Shown here one piece after another: positions 33,201-41,689 of a DNA stretch of 63,943 nt; the stretch's first letter is position 1; the number at the start of each line of letters is the position of its first letter. Origin of the DNA: Actinomycetota bacterium (lineage in GTDB: Bacteria; Actinomycetota; CADDZG01; JAHWKV01; JAOPZY01); NCBI GenBank assembly GCA_035765775.1, contig DASTWV010000034.1, positions 1-63,943 on the forward strand, given 5' to 3'. Both the position numbers and the translations under genes were made by a program. The notes under the pieces were generated by a model that was not told the DNA's origin, searched no databases, and was given only the letters and a program-made list of their open reading frames with translations.

Positions 33201-34625
33201 ATGTTCGGAACCATGAGCCGTTCAATCCCCAAGGTGGCGCTGGAACGGCTGCGGGGCTCACTTCAAGGCGACGTGGTGCTCCCGGAAGATGCCGGCTACG
33301 GCGAGGCCCGCAGGATCTGGAACGGGGCGATCGACAAGCACCCCGCGGTCATCGCCCGCTGCCAGACCGCTGACGACGTAGCAGCCGCGGTGGTGTTTGG
33401 GCGGGAGCAGGGCCTCGAGATCGGGGTGCGGGGCGGCGGGCACGGGGTCGCGGGCAACGCACTCAGCGAAGGCGGGATCGTCGTGGACTGCTCCCGGATG
33501 CGAGGCATCCGCGTCGACCCGGCAGTCCGGCGTGCCCGGGTGGAGCCAGGCGTACTGCTTGGCGACCTGTGCTCGGCCACCCAAGCCTTCGGGCTCGCCG
33601 TCCCCTCCGGGATCGTCAGCCACACCGGCGTGGCTGGGCTCACCCTCGGCGGGGGCATCGGCTGGCTGATGCGTCGCTTCGGTCTGACGTGCGACAACCT
33701 CCTCGCCGCTGACGTCGTGACCGCCGACGGGGTACGCGTGCGCGCCTCCGAGGACGAGAACCCCGACCTCCTCTGGGGCCTTCGGGGCGGGGGCGGCAAC
33801 TTCGGCGTGGTGGTCTCCTTCGAGTTCGCCTGCCATGCCATTGGTCCCACGGTGCTGGCGGGACCCGTCCTGTGGGCGGCTGAGGACGCCGAGGAAGTGC
33901 TGACGTCCTACCGGGAGTTCGCCCACATCGAACCTGACGAGCTCACGACCATCAGCTTCCTGCGATTCGCTCCGCCGGCGACGTGGGTGCCGTCCGAGCT
34001 GCACGGCCGGCCCGTCTTGGTCATTGCGGCCTGCCACGCGGGAGCGCTTGCCGACGCGGAGCGCGATCTGGCGCCGCTGCGGCGCTTCGGAAGGCCCCTG
34101 GTCGATGCCATTGGGCCGCGAGACCTGACCGAGTACCACTCGTTCTTCGACGCATCGGTGCCACACGGGTGGGGCTACTACTGGAAGTCCCATTACCTAC
34201 GGGATCTCACGCCGGAGGCGATCCAGGTGCTCACCGAATCCGCCTGGAAGGCGTCGTCCAAGCGCTCGTACACGATCATGTTCCACATGGGGGGTGCCGT
34301 CCGCGACCTCGCACCGGAGGCCAGCGCCTTCGAGGACCGGTCGGCGGAGTTCTCCCCCAACATCAACGCCGCCTGGACCGACCCCGCCCAGCCCCAGGAC
34401 GTGGGGTGGACCCGCGATCTCTTCGCCGCTCTCGAGCCGGCCTCGACCGGGCGCGCCTACGTCAATTTCATGAGCAACGACGAGCAGGGCCGCGTGGCCA
34501 GCGCCTTCGGGCCTGGCAAGTACGAGCGCCTGGTCGCGCTCAAGCGGCGCTACGATCCCGAGAACACCTTCCGTCTCAACGCCAATATCCGGCCGGCGTC
34601 ACCCCCGGAAGGGGGTAGCGCCTAG
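33201..34625 (+). CDS. FAD-dependent oxidase, berberine-bridge type
   Basis: 474 residues from ATG 33201 with AAGGAGG five bases upstream. FAD_binding_4: IARCQTADDVAAAVVFGREQ, VRGGGHGVAGNA (the His is the usual covalent flavin site), EPGVLLGDL, SHTGVAGLTLGGGIGWL and DLLWGLRGGGGNFGVV. The C-terminal BBE segment is YERLVALKRRYDPENTFRLN. A second Cys attachment site is not evident. Such enzymes oxidise alcohols or amines in secondary metabolism or detoxification. The divergent HxlR gene suggests inducible detoxification. Confidence 0.88.
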   Translation: MFGTMSRSIPKVALERLRGSLQGDVVLPEDAGYGEARRIWNGAIDKHPAVIARCQTADDVAAAVVFGREQGLEIGVRGGGHGVAGNALSEGGIVVDCSRMRGIRVDPAVRRARVEPGVLLGDLCSATQAFGLAVPSGIVSHTGVAGLTLGGGIGWLMRRFGLTCDNLLAADVVTADGVRVRASEDENPDLLWGLRGGGGNFGVVVSFEFACHAIGPTVLAGPVLWAAEDAEEVLTSYREFAHIEPDELTTISFLRFAPPATWVPSELHGRPVLVIAACHAGALADAERDLAPLRRFGRPLVDAIGPRDLTEYHSFFDASVPHGWGYYWKSHYLRDLTPEAIQVLTESAWKASSKRSYTIMFHMGGAVRDLAPEASAFEDRSAEFSPNINAAWTDPAQPQDVGWTRDLFAALEPASTGRAYVNFMSNDEQGRVASAFGPGKYERLVALKRRYDPENTFRLNANIRPASPPEGGSA

Positions 34626-34887
34626 CACGTCACGCTCCGTCTCGCCTGCCCTTGCGAGCCGGAGCGTCCAGGAGCGTCCAGGCGCGACAGCGAAGATGTA
34701 CCTCGCCACGCCATCAAGTCGAAGCCCGGCGCCCCACGAACACATCCCGGCGCCGGCAGGTCAGGCGGTGAACAGCATCCGGCCGTCGGAGTGGCAGAGC
34801 GGAGGGCTGGACGGGGAAGGCTTCGCGCCTGCCGCGGTCGGCGGTGTAGGATGACACCCCCTCGACGTCACACGGACTGGGAGCGGG

Positions 34888-36084
34888 CTAAAGCAGCGAC
34901 TCGAGGAGCGCGGCGGCTGCGCTGGGTGGATCTGTTTCGCGCAAGCGCCTCGCGTGAAGCTGGGCCTGTCCGCTCATGCTCTGGTCGGCCAGGACCACAT
35001 CGACGGCAGCCCGGATCGTCTTGGGCGAGGCCTCCTCCCGGGACACGGATACGGCCACGCCCAGCGCCAACGCACGCGCCGCGACACCAGGCTGATCTCG
35101 CCCCCATGGCACAAGCGCCATTGGACGCCCGTACCAGAGCGCCTTCATCACGGACCCGTGACCCGCGTGACTGACGAGCAGCGCAGCATGTGCGAGGACG
35201 GCGGCGTGCGAGACAGTCCGTTCAACGCGAGCGTTCGGCGGAACCGATCCCAGTTCGGCGGGATCGCGCCCGGGACCGACGGTCACAACGACCCGCAGCC
35301 GCCGATCCGCGAGCGCCTCGAGTGCAGCCTCGGCCAGGGGCAGGTCATCGCCGGGTTGCGAGCTGATCGTGACCAGCGCCCACGGATCGCCCGGCTCGGC
35401 CAAGTATGCCGGCACATCGCTGGGTGGCTCCCAGATTCCCAGTGGACCAACGTAGTGGTGATGATCCGGGAGCCGGTCGAAGGAGAAGTCGAACACGGGA
35501 TCGGTGGCGTGCAGTACCAGGTCGGCGGACTTGAGCAGGGAGGCATAGCCTTCGATCAGGGGTACGGCGCGCGGTCCAAAGTCCTGCTCGAGCGGTCGTG
35601 GAGGATCGGGACCCACGTAGAACGTGCTGTTGACGACCGCCCACGGAGATGCAGGCAGGGCCGCTGCCACCGCCTCGACGCCAAAGAGCGACGTCACGAT
35701 CACGCCCGGCGCTCTCGTGCGTGCGATCTCGGCGACGGGCAGCGCGACCTCCTCTGCCCATGCTGTCATGCGCGCTCGCACGATCGGACCGGCCGCGGCG
35801 AGGTCACCGCCGGTCGAGGACATCGCATCCCGGACCGCCCCGACCAAACGCGGACCAAGGTCAAGCTCTGACGCCAATACCTCAGTTTCGATACCGAGCG
35901 GACCGAGTGAACGCGCCACCGATGCGTCGCCGACGAAGACCGTCTCGTGCCCCCGCTCGCGAAGCGCGAGCGCAGCCGCAACCAGGGGCTGCAGATCTCC
36001 ACCCGCGCCGGCCGTCGCGATAACCAAAGCGCGTCCCGAAACGGCACTCACCTCCAAGCTGCGGGCCGACGTCCCTGCCACCAT
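34888..36084 (-). CDS. MGT-family glycosyltransferase (GT1)
   Basis: 398 residues from ATG 36084. GT-B fold: an N-terminal Rossmann segment (ALVIATAGAGGDLQPLVAAA, where family members carry a G-x-G-H-x-x-P motif) and a C-terminal nucleotide-sugar site (SHAGHGSVMKALWYGRPM, then PWGRDQ). This is the macrolide glycosyltransferase/UGT pattern. Possible roles are macrolide inactivation or natural-product glycosylation. Note that the usual N-terminal His (GHxxP) is Asp (GDLQP) here. It is a monocistronic cargo gene downstream of the relaxase on the same strand. Confidence 0.82.
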   Translation of the reverse strand: MVAGTSARSLEVSAVSGRALVIATAGAGGDLQPLVAAALALRERGHETVFVGDASVARSLGPLGIETEVLASELDLGPRLVGAVRDAMSSTGGDLAAAGPIVRARMTAWAEEVALPVAEIARTRAPGVIVTSLFGVEAVAAALPASPWAVVNSTFYVGPDPPRPLEQDFGPRAVPLIEGYASLLKSADLVLHATDPVFDFSFDRLPDHHHYVGPLGIWEPPSDVPAYLAEPGDPWALVTISSQPGDDLPLAEAALEALADRRLRVVVTVGPGRDPAELGSVPPNARVERTVSHAAVLAHAALLVSHAGHGSVMKALWYGRPMALVPWGRDQPGVAARALALGVAVSVSREEASPKTIRAAVDVVLADQSMSGQAQLHARRLRETDPPSAAAALLESLL

Positions 36085-36126
36085 AACTCCCCCGTGGCTT
36101 CCTAACGCCAAACGCCGTCTCGCCAC

Positions 36127-37653
36127 TCATGGCCCCATACCCCGGTCGGGCGCGCCCGGCGCCGACACGGGTATAGGCCGGTTCTGCAGCGGTATGCCAA
36201 GCAGGTGACGCCGCCCAGGCAGCGCGCAGTGGTGCTGGTGCACGCGGTTCAGCTCCTTCGATGCCTCGGTCGCCAGCCGCCGGGCCGCTCCCGCCTGTAC
36301 GTGGGCGTCGTCGGCGTTGGCGATCGCGCTCACGAGACGTTGCATCTGGCCCAGCAGGCACAGCCATGCAGGTGGCCCTCCGGGCAAGAGGGCCTGCGCG
36401 ACCACGGTGGCCACGCCGCGTAGATCGTCGGCCGTGGCTCCTGGGGACAGCCGGGTCACCCCCGGGCGGTGCGCTGCGGCGGCCAGCTGGCGGGCGGCGC
36501 GGGTCAGGCTCCCTGGAATGGGTCCTTCCACACGGTCAGCGAGGATGGCGAGGACGCCGGCGGCGTCGCCGGTGATCGCCTGCCAGGTCGCCGGATCACC
36601 CGGTGGCACCGCCATGAGGCGGTCCACGAGGGCGCCGACGTGATCCGCCGCCTGTTGCCATTCCGTGGAGCCGTAGCGCCGCCCTTCGCCCGCCGCGTTG
36701 GTGCCAACCAGCCGCCGGTCACGGCGCCACTCGGCTACGGCGTCGCCCTCAGCACCGGCTGGCCACCGGCTCCGGAGGCTGGGCAGGCTGAGGTCGGGAG
36801 AGAGAGTCCCACCCCCGTGCCAGATGGGTTTGTCCCCACGCAAGGCGACCGAGTACCCGATCACTGCGTCCTTGCCCCCGGTCTCGTAGCGGGGCCGCAC
36901 GGCTATCCCATCGACCCGCAGGCGCCGGACGAACTCCGCCTCGCTGCCGGCGGCCACGGCCGCCGCCCGGACGCTCTGCTCGAGGCGTTCCTTGACGCTC
37001 GCCTCCCGGGGAGCTTCGGCTGCCGTAGCCCTGCGCTCCACTTCCCTCCGGGCTTCCGCCGGGCTCAGATCGTGTCGTGCCCCGCCCCTGCGGCCCTCCA
37101 CCACCGTTAGGCCGTACCGCCGCTCGTACTGGGCACAGGCTGTGCCGATCTTGACCCAGTCGTTGTGTACGTTGGCCTTGCGGCCGTCCTCCCGCACCAG
37201 AGAGACGGCCACGTGAATGTGATCATTGCCGTTGGCGCTCAGGCCGTGGCGGATCGCCGCCCAGGGGCACGGTGCTACGCCCTCGCTGCCGGCGAACCCC
37301 ATCCGCCGCATCGAGTCCTCGGCGATCCCGGCCCACTCCTTGTCGGATAACAGGCGATCGCCGGCGGGGTTGGCCAGCACCAGGTGCCACACGTGCGCCG
37401 GCTGCTGGATCCTCGTGCCGTCCGAGAGTTCGACCGCACGCGTGACCTTGGTGCCATGGATCCGCCGGGGCAGGTCCATCTGGAAGCCGAGGGAGCGGAT
37501 CTCATCGCCGGACGGGGTCACCCCGAGCGCCACGCTGATCCCGGCCTCGGCAGCGATCACGCGGGGGTTGACGTGCTCCTCCTCCCGGCCGTGGCCCAGG
37601 AGATACCGCACCAGGCCCGGCATGTCGTCGCCGCGCACGATCGGTCCGTTCAC
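36127..37653 (-). CDS. MOBP-type relaxase
   Basis: 508 residues from GTG 37653 (GTGA overlap with mobC). The relaxase core shows a candidate catalytic Tyr near residue 17 (VRYLLGHGREEEHVNP), HVWHLVLANPAG at 87-98 and NDHIHVAVSLVRED at about 143-156 (the metal-binding 3H motif). The C-terminal half, a Pro/Gly/Arg-rich helical region, lacks a recognised primase or helicase. It nicks oriT and leads the strand into the coupling protein (TraG-like, 42315-44081). It closes the long mobilisation operon on this strand. Confidence 0.88.
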   Translation of the reverse strand: MNGPIVRGDDMPGLVRYLLGHGREEEHVNPRVIAAEAGISVALGVTPSGDEIRSLGFQMDLPRRIHGTKVTRAVELSDGTRIQQPAHVWHLVLANPAGDRLLSDKEWAGIAEDSMRRMGFAGSEGVAPCPWAAIRHGLSANGNDHIHVAVSLVREDGRKANVHNDWVKIGTACAQYERRYGLTVVEGRRGGARHDLSPAEARREVERRATAAEAPREASVKERLEQSVRAAAVAAGSEAEFVRRLRVDGIAVRPRYETGGKDAVIGYSVALRGDKPIWHGGGTLSPDLSLPSLRSRWPAGAEGDAVAEWRRDRRLVGTNAAGEGRRYGSTEWQQAADHVGALVDRLMAVPPGDPATWQAITGDAAGVLAILADRVEGPIPGSLTRAARQLAAAAHRPGVTRLSPGATADDLRGVATVVAQALLPGGPPAWLCLLGQMQRLVSAIANADDAHVQAGAARRLATEASKELNRVHQHHCALPGRRHLLGIPLQNRPIPVSAPGAPDRGMGP

Positions 37654-38249
37654 GAACGCTCCAGGGCCTCGACTAGATCGCTGACCCTGGCCTCCATCCG
37701 CTCGACCGCGGCAAGGCTGGAGTCCAACCCCGGCGGCAGCTGCTGGCGGCCGTTGGCCCAGTGGGCGAGCTGGTTGATGTTGACGCCGATCCCCACCAGC
37801 TGGCGGCGGATGAGCAGGACTGTCTCTTTCACCGCGTGGCGCTCGGCGATGACGGCAGGGCCCAGCAGGGCCAACTCCACCAGCAGGCGCGGGGGTGACA
37901 CCCCGCCGGCCTCCGCCCGCGCACGGATGCGGGCGTACTCGTCGTCGTTGCAGCGGACCTGGATGATCCGCGTCCGCAGGGCCGCGTCCCGGGGACGGCG
38001 CCGCCCTTGCGGTGAGGCAGTGCTTTCGGCCAGCGCAGCGACCGGCGTAGCCGGATGGTTCGGCTCTCCCTGGGCGGCAACCGAGCCATCCTGGAGGGAT
38101 AAGCTACGCGTAGCGTATAACTTGCTGCAGCTGCTTTCGCTCTCTCCGGCGTCGCCGACGAGGGTCTCCGCCCGGGCTACACCACTGCCCACCGGGCCGG
38201 CTTCTTCTGGACCCCTCTCGTCGTACCTGCCGAGCTCACCGGTCGCCAT
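37650..38249 (-). CDS. mobC: MobC-like relaxosome accessory protein
   Basis: 199 residues from ATG 38249. The N-terminal 90 residues are disordered. Then a ribbon-helix-helix (RTRIIQVRCNDDEYARIRAR...) and the MobC tail (IRRQLVGIGVNINQLAHWAN), a hallmark of bacterial mobilisation proteins. It binds oriT beside the relaxase. It overlaps the relaxase gene by four bases and the upstream gene by one. Confidence 0.85.
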   Translation of the reverse strand: MATGELGRYDERGPEEAGPVGSGVARAETLVGDAGESESSCSKLYATRSLSLQDGSVAAQGEPNHPATPVAALAESTASPQGRRRPRDAALRTRIIQVRCNDDEYARIRARAEAGGVSPPRLLVELALLGPAVIAERHAVKETVLLIRRQLVGIGVNINQLAHWANGRQQLPPGLDSSLAAVERMEARVSDLVEALERS

Positions 38250-38641
38250 CAGGCAACCCCCATCCCGTCGCCTCGGGCGACACTTGCCTCCGTCTCGGAC
38301 TGCGCTACGCCCGGCGGAACCCACTCCCCACGGGTTGTTGGGGCGGCCGTGGTGGGAAAGGAGGTGGCGGTGAGCTCCGCGATCTGTTCGGCTTCGCTTC
38401 GGTAGGGGGAGCGCTGGTTGAGGGCTCCGAGGTTGAGGCCCTGCGCTCGTTCCTGGCGGCAGAGAGGGCAACATTCGTCAAGCTCGGGCCAGACCCTGGC
38501 CATGGCGTCGCGGTCGAGAGCGTCCAGGCCCGCTCGGGTGATGCCGTGGTAGGGGTGAACCTCGGTGATCGTCTGGTGTGGCCTGGAGTCACGGACGGTC
38601 CAGGCGGCTTCCTCGGGGATGGAGTCCCGGACGACCGACAT
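38249..38641 (-). CDS. Accessory protein with CxxC and the SFP motif
   Basis: 130 residues. Contains CCPLCRQER near residue 57 (possible metal site) and IAELTATSFP at 87-96, followed by a disordered tail. The same ten-residue motif is present in four other proteins of this operon. One-base overlaps (TAATG, TGATG) join it to both neighbours. No family is recognised. Confidence 0.65.
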   Translation of the reverse strand: MSVVRDSIPEEAAWTVRDSRPHQTITEVHPYHGITRAGLDALDRDAMARVWPELDECCPLCRQERAQGLNLGALNQRSPYRSEAEQIAELTATSFPTTAAPTTRGEWVPPGVAQSETEASVARGDGMGVA

Positions 38642-39129
38642 TACGCCACCTCCGGTGCGGGCCGGGCCATCGAGGGCAGTGGTGGTGGTAGGAGGGCGGA
38701 GCCGGTCCGGGTGCCGCGCAGCGGAGCCGGCTCGTCATGGTTGGTCTGGTGAGTCTGGCCAGGAAAACAGCTCGTCGTGAGCTCCGCGACCAGCTCAGCG
38801 TCGGTCTGGGTGGGAGCCGGATGATGGGCTGTGGCCGTCTGGAGACCCTTGCGGCGTTCTTGCTGGCGCGGGGGAGTTCCCTGCGCCGAGTGTCGGTCGG
38901 TCCCCAGAAGCTGGTGCAGATGCTTGAGGCACGCTCGCCCGTAGTAGGCGCTCTCGGCGGCCGAGCTCGACACCGCCCGGATGAGGTCGAAGAATTGGGG
39001 GTCGGTGTCGCCTGCGCCCTCGAGTTGTGCGGTGACGTTGTGCAGATGGGTGACGGCGTCGGCCACTCGGCTGATCAGTTGGCCGATGTCGGCGTCGACA
39101 CCGCTCGGCGTGATGATCGTGTCAGTCAT
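38641..39129 (-). CDS. Accessory helical protein with the SFP motif
   Basis: 162 residues. Residues 1-80 are helical (VDADIGQLISRVADAVTHLH; AYYGRACLKHLHQLL), then a disordered Gln/Pro-rich tail containing VAELTTSCFP at 114-123. AAAGGAC precedes the start. It resembles small actinobacterial plasmid proteins of unknown function. The motif, not the domain, is what it shares with its neighbours. Confidence 0.65.
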   Translation of the reverse strand: MTDTIITPSGVDADIGQLISRVADAVTHLHNVTAQLEGAGDTDPQFFDLIRAVSSSAAESAYYGRACLKHLHQLLGTDRHSAQGTPPRQQERRKGLQTATAHHPAPTQTDAELVAELTTSCFPGQTHQTNHDEPAPLRGTRTGSALLPPPLPSMARPAPEVA

Positions 39130-39162
39130 TGCTTGTCCTTTCGTTTCGCGGGGTGACGGGGA

Positions 39163-40191
39163 TCAGGCAACCTCGGGTGCGGCGTGGCGTGGGGACATGA
39201 CGGGGGGCGGGATCGCGATGGCGCTGGGCGTCCCGGTCCGGGCAGGGCCAGCCGCGGCGGGGCTGACGCCGGCAGGCCCTTGGAGGGCGGGAAAGCTGGG
39301 GGATACCAACTGGCTGATTGCCGTTGCATCCTCTGCGGCCGGGGCGTGGAGCAACTGGCGGATCTCCCGGGCGGCGAGGGAACCCGGGCAGTGCTGCAGC
39401 ACCTCCGCCGACAGGACGGGGTTGGCGGGCAGGTGGGTGCGAAGGGCCTCCAGGCCGGCGGCGGCATGGGGGTTGCGATCAGCGAAGGCCGTGGTCTCCC
39501 GGACGGCCCGCATGACCATCGACGGGCTGGCCGTCCGGTACCAGGCCGGGGACTGCACTCGACGCCAGAGCGCCTCACGAGCGGCGAGGTCCTGACGACC
39601 TTCGGGGCCTCGGGCCCGGGCGTAGAAGAGCATGCGCTGCCGTGCGGAGGGGTCGGCCGGGTCGGCGATGACGCCGTCCCAGGCGGCCACCCAGCTGCTG
39701 TAGAGCTCGCCGGGGAAGTCGGGGGCGATGGGGATGTGGGTCTCCAACGTGTCGATCAGCTGGCTGGCCTCGTCGATCACGAAGAAGCGCGGGTCGTGGT
39801 GGCTGGTGTAGGGGGGACTGGTCACGGGGACCTCCTGGAAGGGTGTGTCAGGTCGGGTCGGGTGTTGAGCAAGGTCGTTCGTGCGGGACTGGTGGCCACC
39901 GGGCTTGTGGGCGTCCGCCCGGCAGATGGGACAGAGACGTGGAGCCTCCTTGCGGTTCTTGAGCCGGCGCTCCAGGGTCCGGCCGCCGGGCCAGGTGCGG
40001 GCGACGACGAAGCTGACACCGGCCCCGGAGATGACTTCCATCAGTCGGGCGCCCCGCCCGGCGCGGTGGTCCTCCATGCGGGCGGGGAGGTCGGAGGTGC
40101 TGCCGATGTAATGCTGGGCGAAGCCATGCGGGCCGCCGGCACCGATCGGGCGGTCGAAGTGCAGGAGGTAGACGGTGCTGGTTCGGGACAC
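39163..40191 (-). CDS. GIY-YIG nuclease-like domain fused to an SFP-motif protein
   Basis: 342 residues from GTG 40191. Residues about 1-100 match GIY-YIG: TVYLLHFDRPIGAGG, then HYIGSTSDLPARMEDHRAGR and GARLMEVI; a CPICRADAH zinc pair follows. The second part (VTSPPYTSHHDPRFFVIDEA onward) is a helical domain ending with ISQLVSPSFP and a Pro-rich tail. GGAGG lies five bases before GTG 39825 at the junction, so the second half could also be translated alone. The frame is open throughout, so this is a fusion or two in-frame products. Confidence 0.65.
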   Translation of the reverse strand: MSRTSTVYLLHFDRPIGAGGPHGFAQHYIGSTSDLPARMEDHRAGRGARLMEVISGAGVSFVVARTWPGGRTLERRLKNRKEAPRLCPICRADAHKPGGHQSRTNDLAQHPTRPDTPFQEVPVTSPPYTSHHDPRFFVIDEASQLIDTLETHIPIAPDFPGELYSSWVAAWDGVIADPADPSARQRMLFYARARGPEGRQDLAAREALWRRVQSPAWYRTASPSMVMRAVRETTAFADRNPHAAAGLEALRTHLPANPVLSAEVLQHCPGSLAAREIRQLLHAPAAEDATAISQLVSPSFPALQGPAGVSPAAAGPARTGTPSAIAIPPPVMSPRHAAPEVA

Positions 40192-40211
40192 CGTTACTGA
40201 CGCCGGCGGGC

Positions 40212-40334
40212 GTGTGTAAGGTCGGCAGGCGCGCGTAGGGCACCTGTTCGGACCACTTGCGTCCTTTGACGCCGGAGGCATCGGTGGCCGCCGGGGTGTG
40301 TGTAAGGTCGGCTCATGGGCTTTGTGAGGTCGGG
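40212..40334. repeat. Direct repeats upstream of the GIY-YIG gene
   Basis: GTGTGTAAGGTCGGC at 40212-40226 and again at 40298-40312 (86-base period), with a degenerate third copy (TGTGAGGTCGGG, 40323-40334). On the minus strand the repeats read GCCGACCTTACACAC. They occupy the only sizeable gap in the mobilisation operon, so they may mark an operator, internal promoter or oriT component. Confidence 0.5.
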
Positions 40335-40365
40335 TAACGGCGTCGAGCAAGGTGGTCAGTGAGTT

Positions 40366-41172
40366 TCAGAGCTCGGCGCCGACGGCGGGCAAGGTCGGGA
40401 GCGGAAGAGCGGGCTGGTCGTGGGCGGCGCCGGCGCGTACCTGCCAGGGGGCGTTGCCCATGGTTAGGGCCCGGGCCCGTCGGGAAGTCGCCTCGGCGGG
40501 GCCGTCGGGGAAGCTCGGGGCCACGAGCTCGGCGACGGCTGTCGGGGTTTCCTTGACGGCGGCAGGGTCCTGGAGTACCCCGCCGGTGCTGGCCAGGCGG
40601 GGCGGCGATCCGGAGGCCTCGGGAGGGAAGCTCGGGGCCACGAGCTCGGCGACGGCGGCGGCCTGGAGCGGCTCGGCCAGGGGAGCGTCGACGACGGACT
40701 CGGCACCGGCGGCCGATGGCTGGGTGATCCCGCCCGTTTCCGTCCCCGAGCCCTGGACCGCCTGAGCCGCCGCGCAGTCCGGGCGGCCGGCACGCAGGTC
40801 TCGGGCGAGGTCGGGGTGCTGGTCAAGGCCCTGACGCAAGTCGTGCAAGGCTCGGCTCGCGGCCGGGTCGGAATGCTCGAAGGCGACGGCGGCGTCCCAG
40901 GCCGTGGCCACGCCGTCCGGGGTGGCGGTCTGCCACCAGCTGGAATACCGGGTCGGGGTGTAGAGCGCTGCCGCCGTCGTGCGCTCGGCTTGGAGGCGCT
41001 GGGTGGTGGCCCGGGCGTCGGCCTGGTCGGCGAGTGCAGCCTTACGGTCGGCGTGGGCCTGGCGGGTCAGCTTGACGTGCAGGATCTGGCCGGCCGCCAT
41101 CGCGGCGGTGCGCACGGTGCCGCTGATGGCCTCGCCGGCCTCGCGCAGCGGATCGTCGACAGGCTCGGGCAT
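40366..41172 (-). CDS. Helical plasmid protein with two SFP motifs
   Basis: 268 residues. The N-terminal half is helical and basic (AMAAGQILHVKLTRQAHADR; TRYSSWWQTATPDGVATAW) like other actinobacterial conjugation accessory proteins. The C-terminal half is disordered with VAELVAPSFP at 174-183 and again at 213-222. The two motif copies share about 31 identical bases, a recent duplication. One base separates its start from the DUF4913 stop. Confidence 0.65.
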   Translation of the reverse strand: MPEPVDDPLREAGEAISGTVRTAAMAAGQILHVKLTRQAHADRKAALADQADARATTQRLQAERTTAAALYTPTRYSSWWQTATPDGVATAWDAAVAFEHSDPAASRALHDLRQGLDQHPDLARDLRAGRPDCAAAQAVQGSGTETGGITQPSAAGAESVVDAPLAEPLQAAAVAELVAPSFPPEASGSPPRLASTGGVLQDPAAVKETPTAVAELVAPSFPDGPAEATSRRARALTMGNAPWQVRAGAAHDQPALPLPTLPAVGAEL

Positions 41173-41173
41173 G

Positions 41174-41590
41174 TCAGTTGCTCCTTTCGGTGGGGGGGCC
41201 GCTCCACACCGCGATCCACTCGGAAGGCAGGGGCGTGTGGGGGAGAGGCTTGAGCTTGTCCTTGTGCTTGCCGTCGCAGGCTTGGAAGGGGCCCCGCTCG
41301 GCGTCGGCGAGGACGCTGAAGCAGGGCTCGAAGTGGTAGGTCCACCAGGTGGACATGCCCGTGCCCGGCTCCATCCGGAGGGCCTCCCAGGCGTGCCACA
41401 GGGCCGTCAGCCGGGCGACGACCTCGGCGTGGCGCCACCACTCGGCGCACCAGCGCCGGCCACCCCCGTCCCGGCGCCGGATCAGCGGGGCAAGGAAGCC
41501 GGTGTAGAACGAGAGCAGGTCCGGGTAGTAGGACTCGCCCAGGCCGCCGGGCGGGGCGTCGGGCTGGTAGGGCGCGTCGGTCAGGGTCAT
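41174..41590 (-). CDS. DUF4913 protein
   Basis: 138 residues. The core RWCAEWWRHAEVVARLTALWHAWEALRMEPGTGMSTWW (about 53-90; longest run here split) followed by HFEPCFSVLAD and GPFQAC is the DUF4913 pattern, common on actinobacterial plasmids between SSB/transfer genes. Function unknown; Trp-rich, no membrane segment. Confidence 0.8.
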   Translation of the reverse strand: MTLTDAPYQPDAPPGGLGESYYPDLLSFYTGFLAPLIRRRDGGGRRWCAEWWRHAEVVARLTALWHAWEALRMEPGTGMSTWWTYHFEPCFSVLADAERGPFQACDGKHKDKLKPLPHTPLPSEWIAVWSGPPTERSN

Positions 41591-41689
41591 GGGCGCCTGC
41601 GGCTTTCTCGTGAGGGTCCCCCCCGGCCGCCGTCGACCGGTGGGTCTGGCGACGGCCGAGGGGGTCTGCCATGTCGGGACCTGCGGACC

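Noticed and set aside
34791-35174. 127-residue plus-strand open frame overlapping the glycosyltransferase
   Set aside because: It is mostly the antisense of the glycosyltransferase C-terminus, with Arg-rich shadow composition.
40190-40350. Longer start of the GIY-YIG gene at 40350
   Set aside because: The extra N-terminus is Pro/Arg-rich, and the segment contains the direct repeats and probable regulatory sequence.
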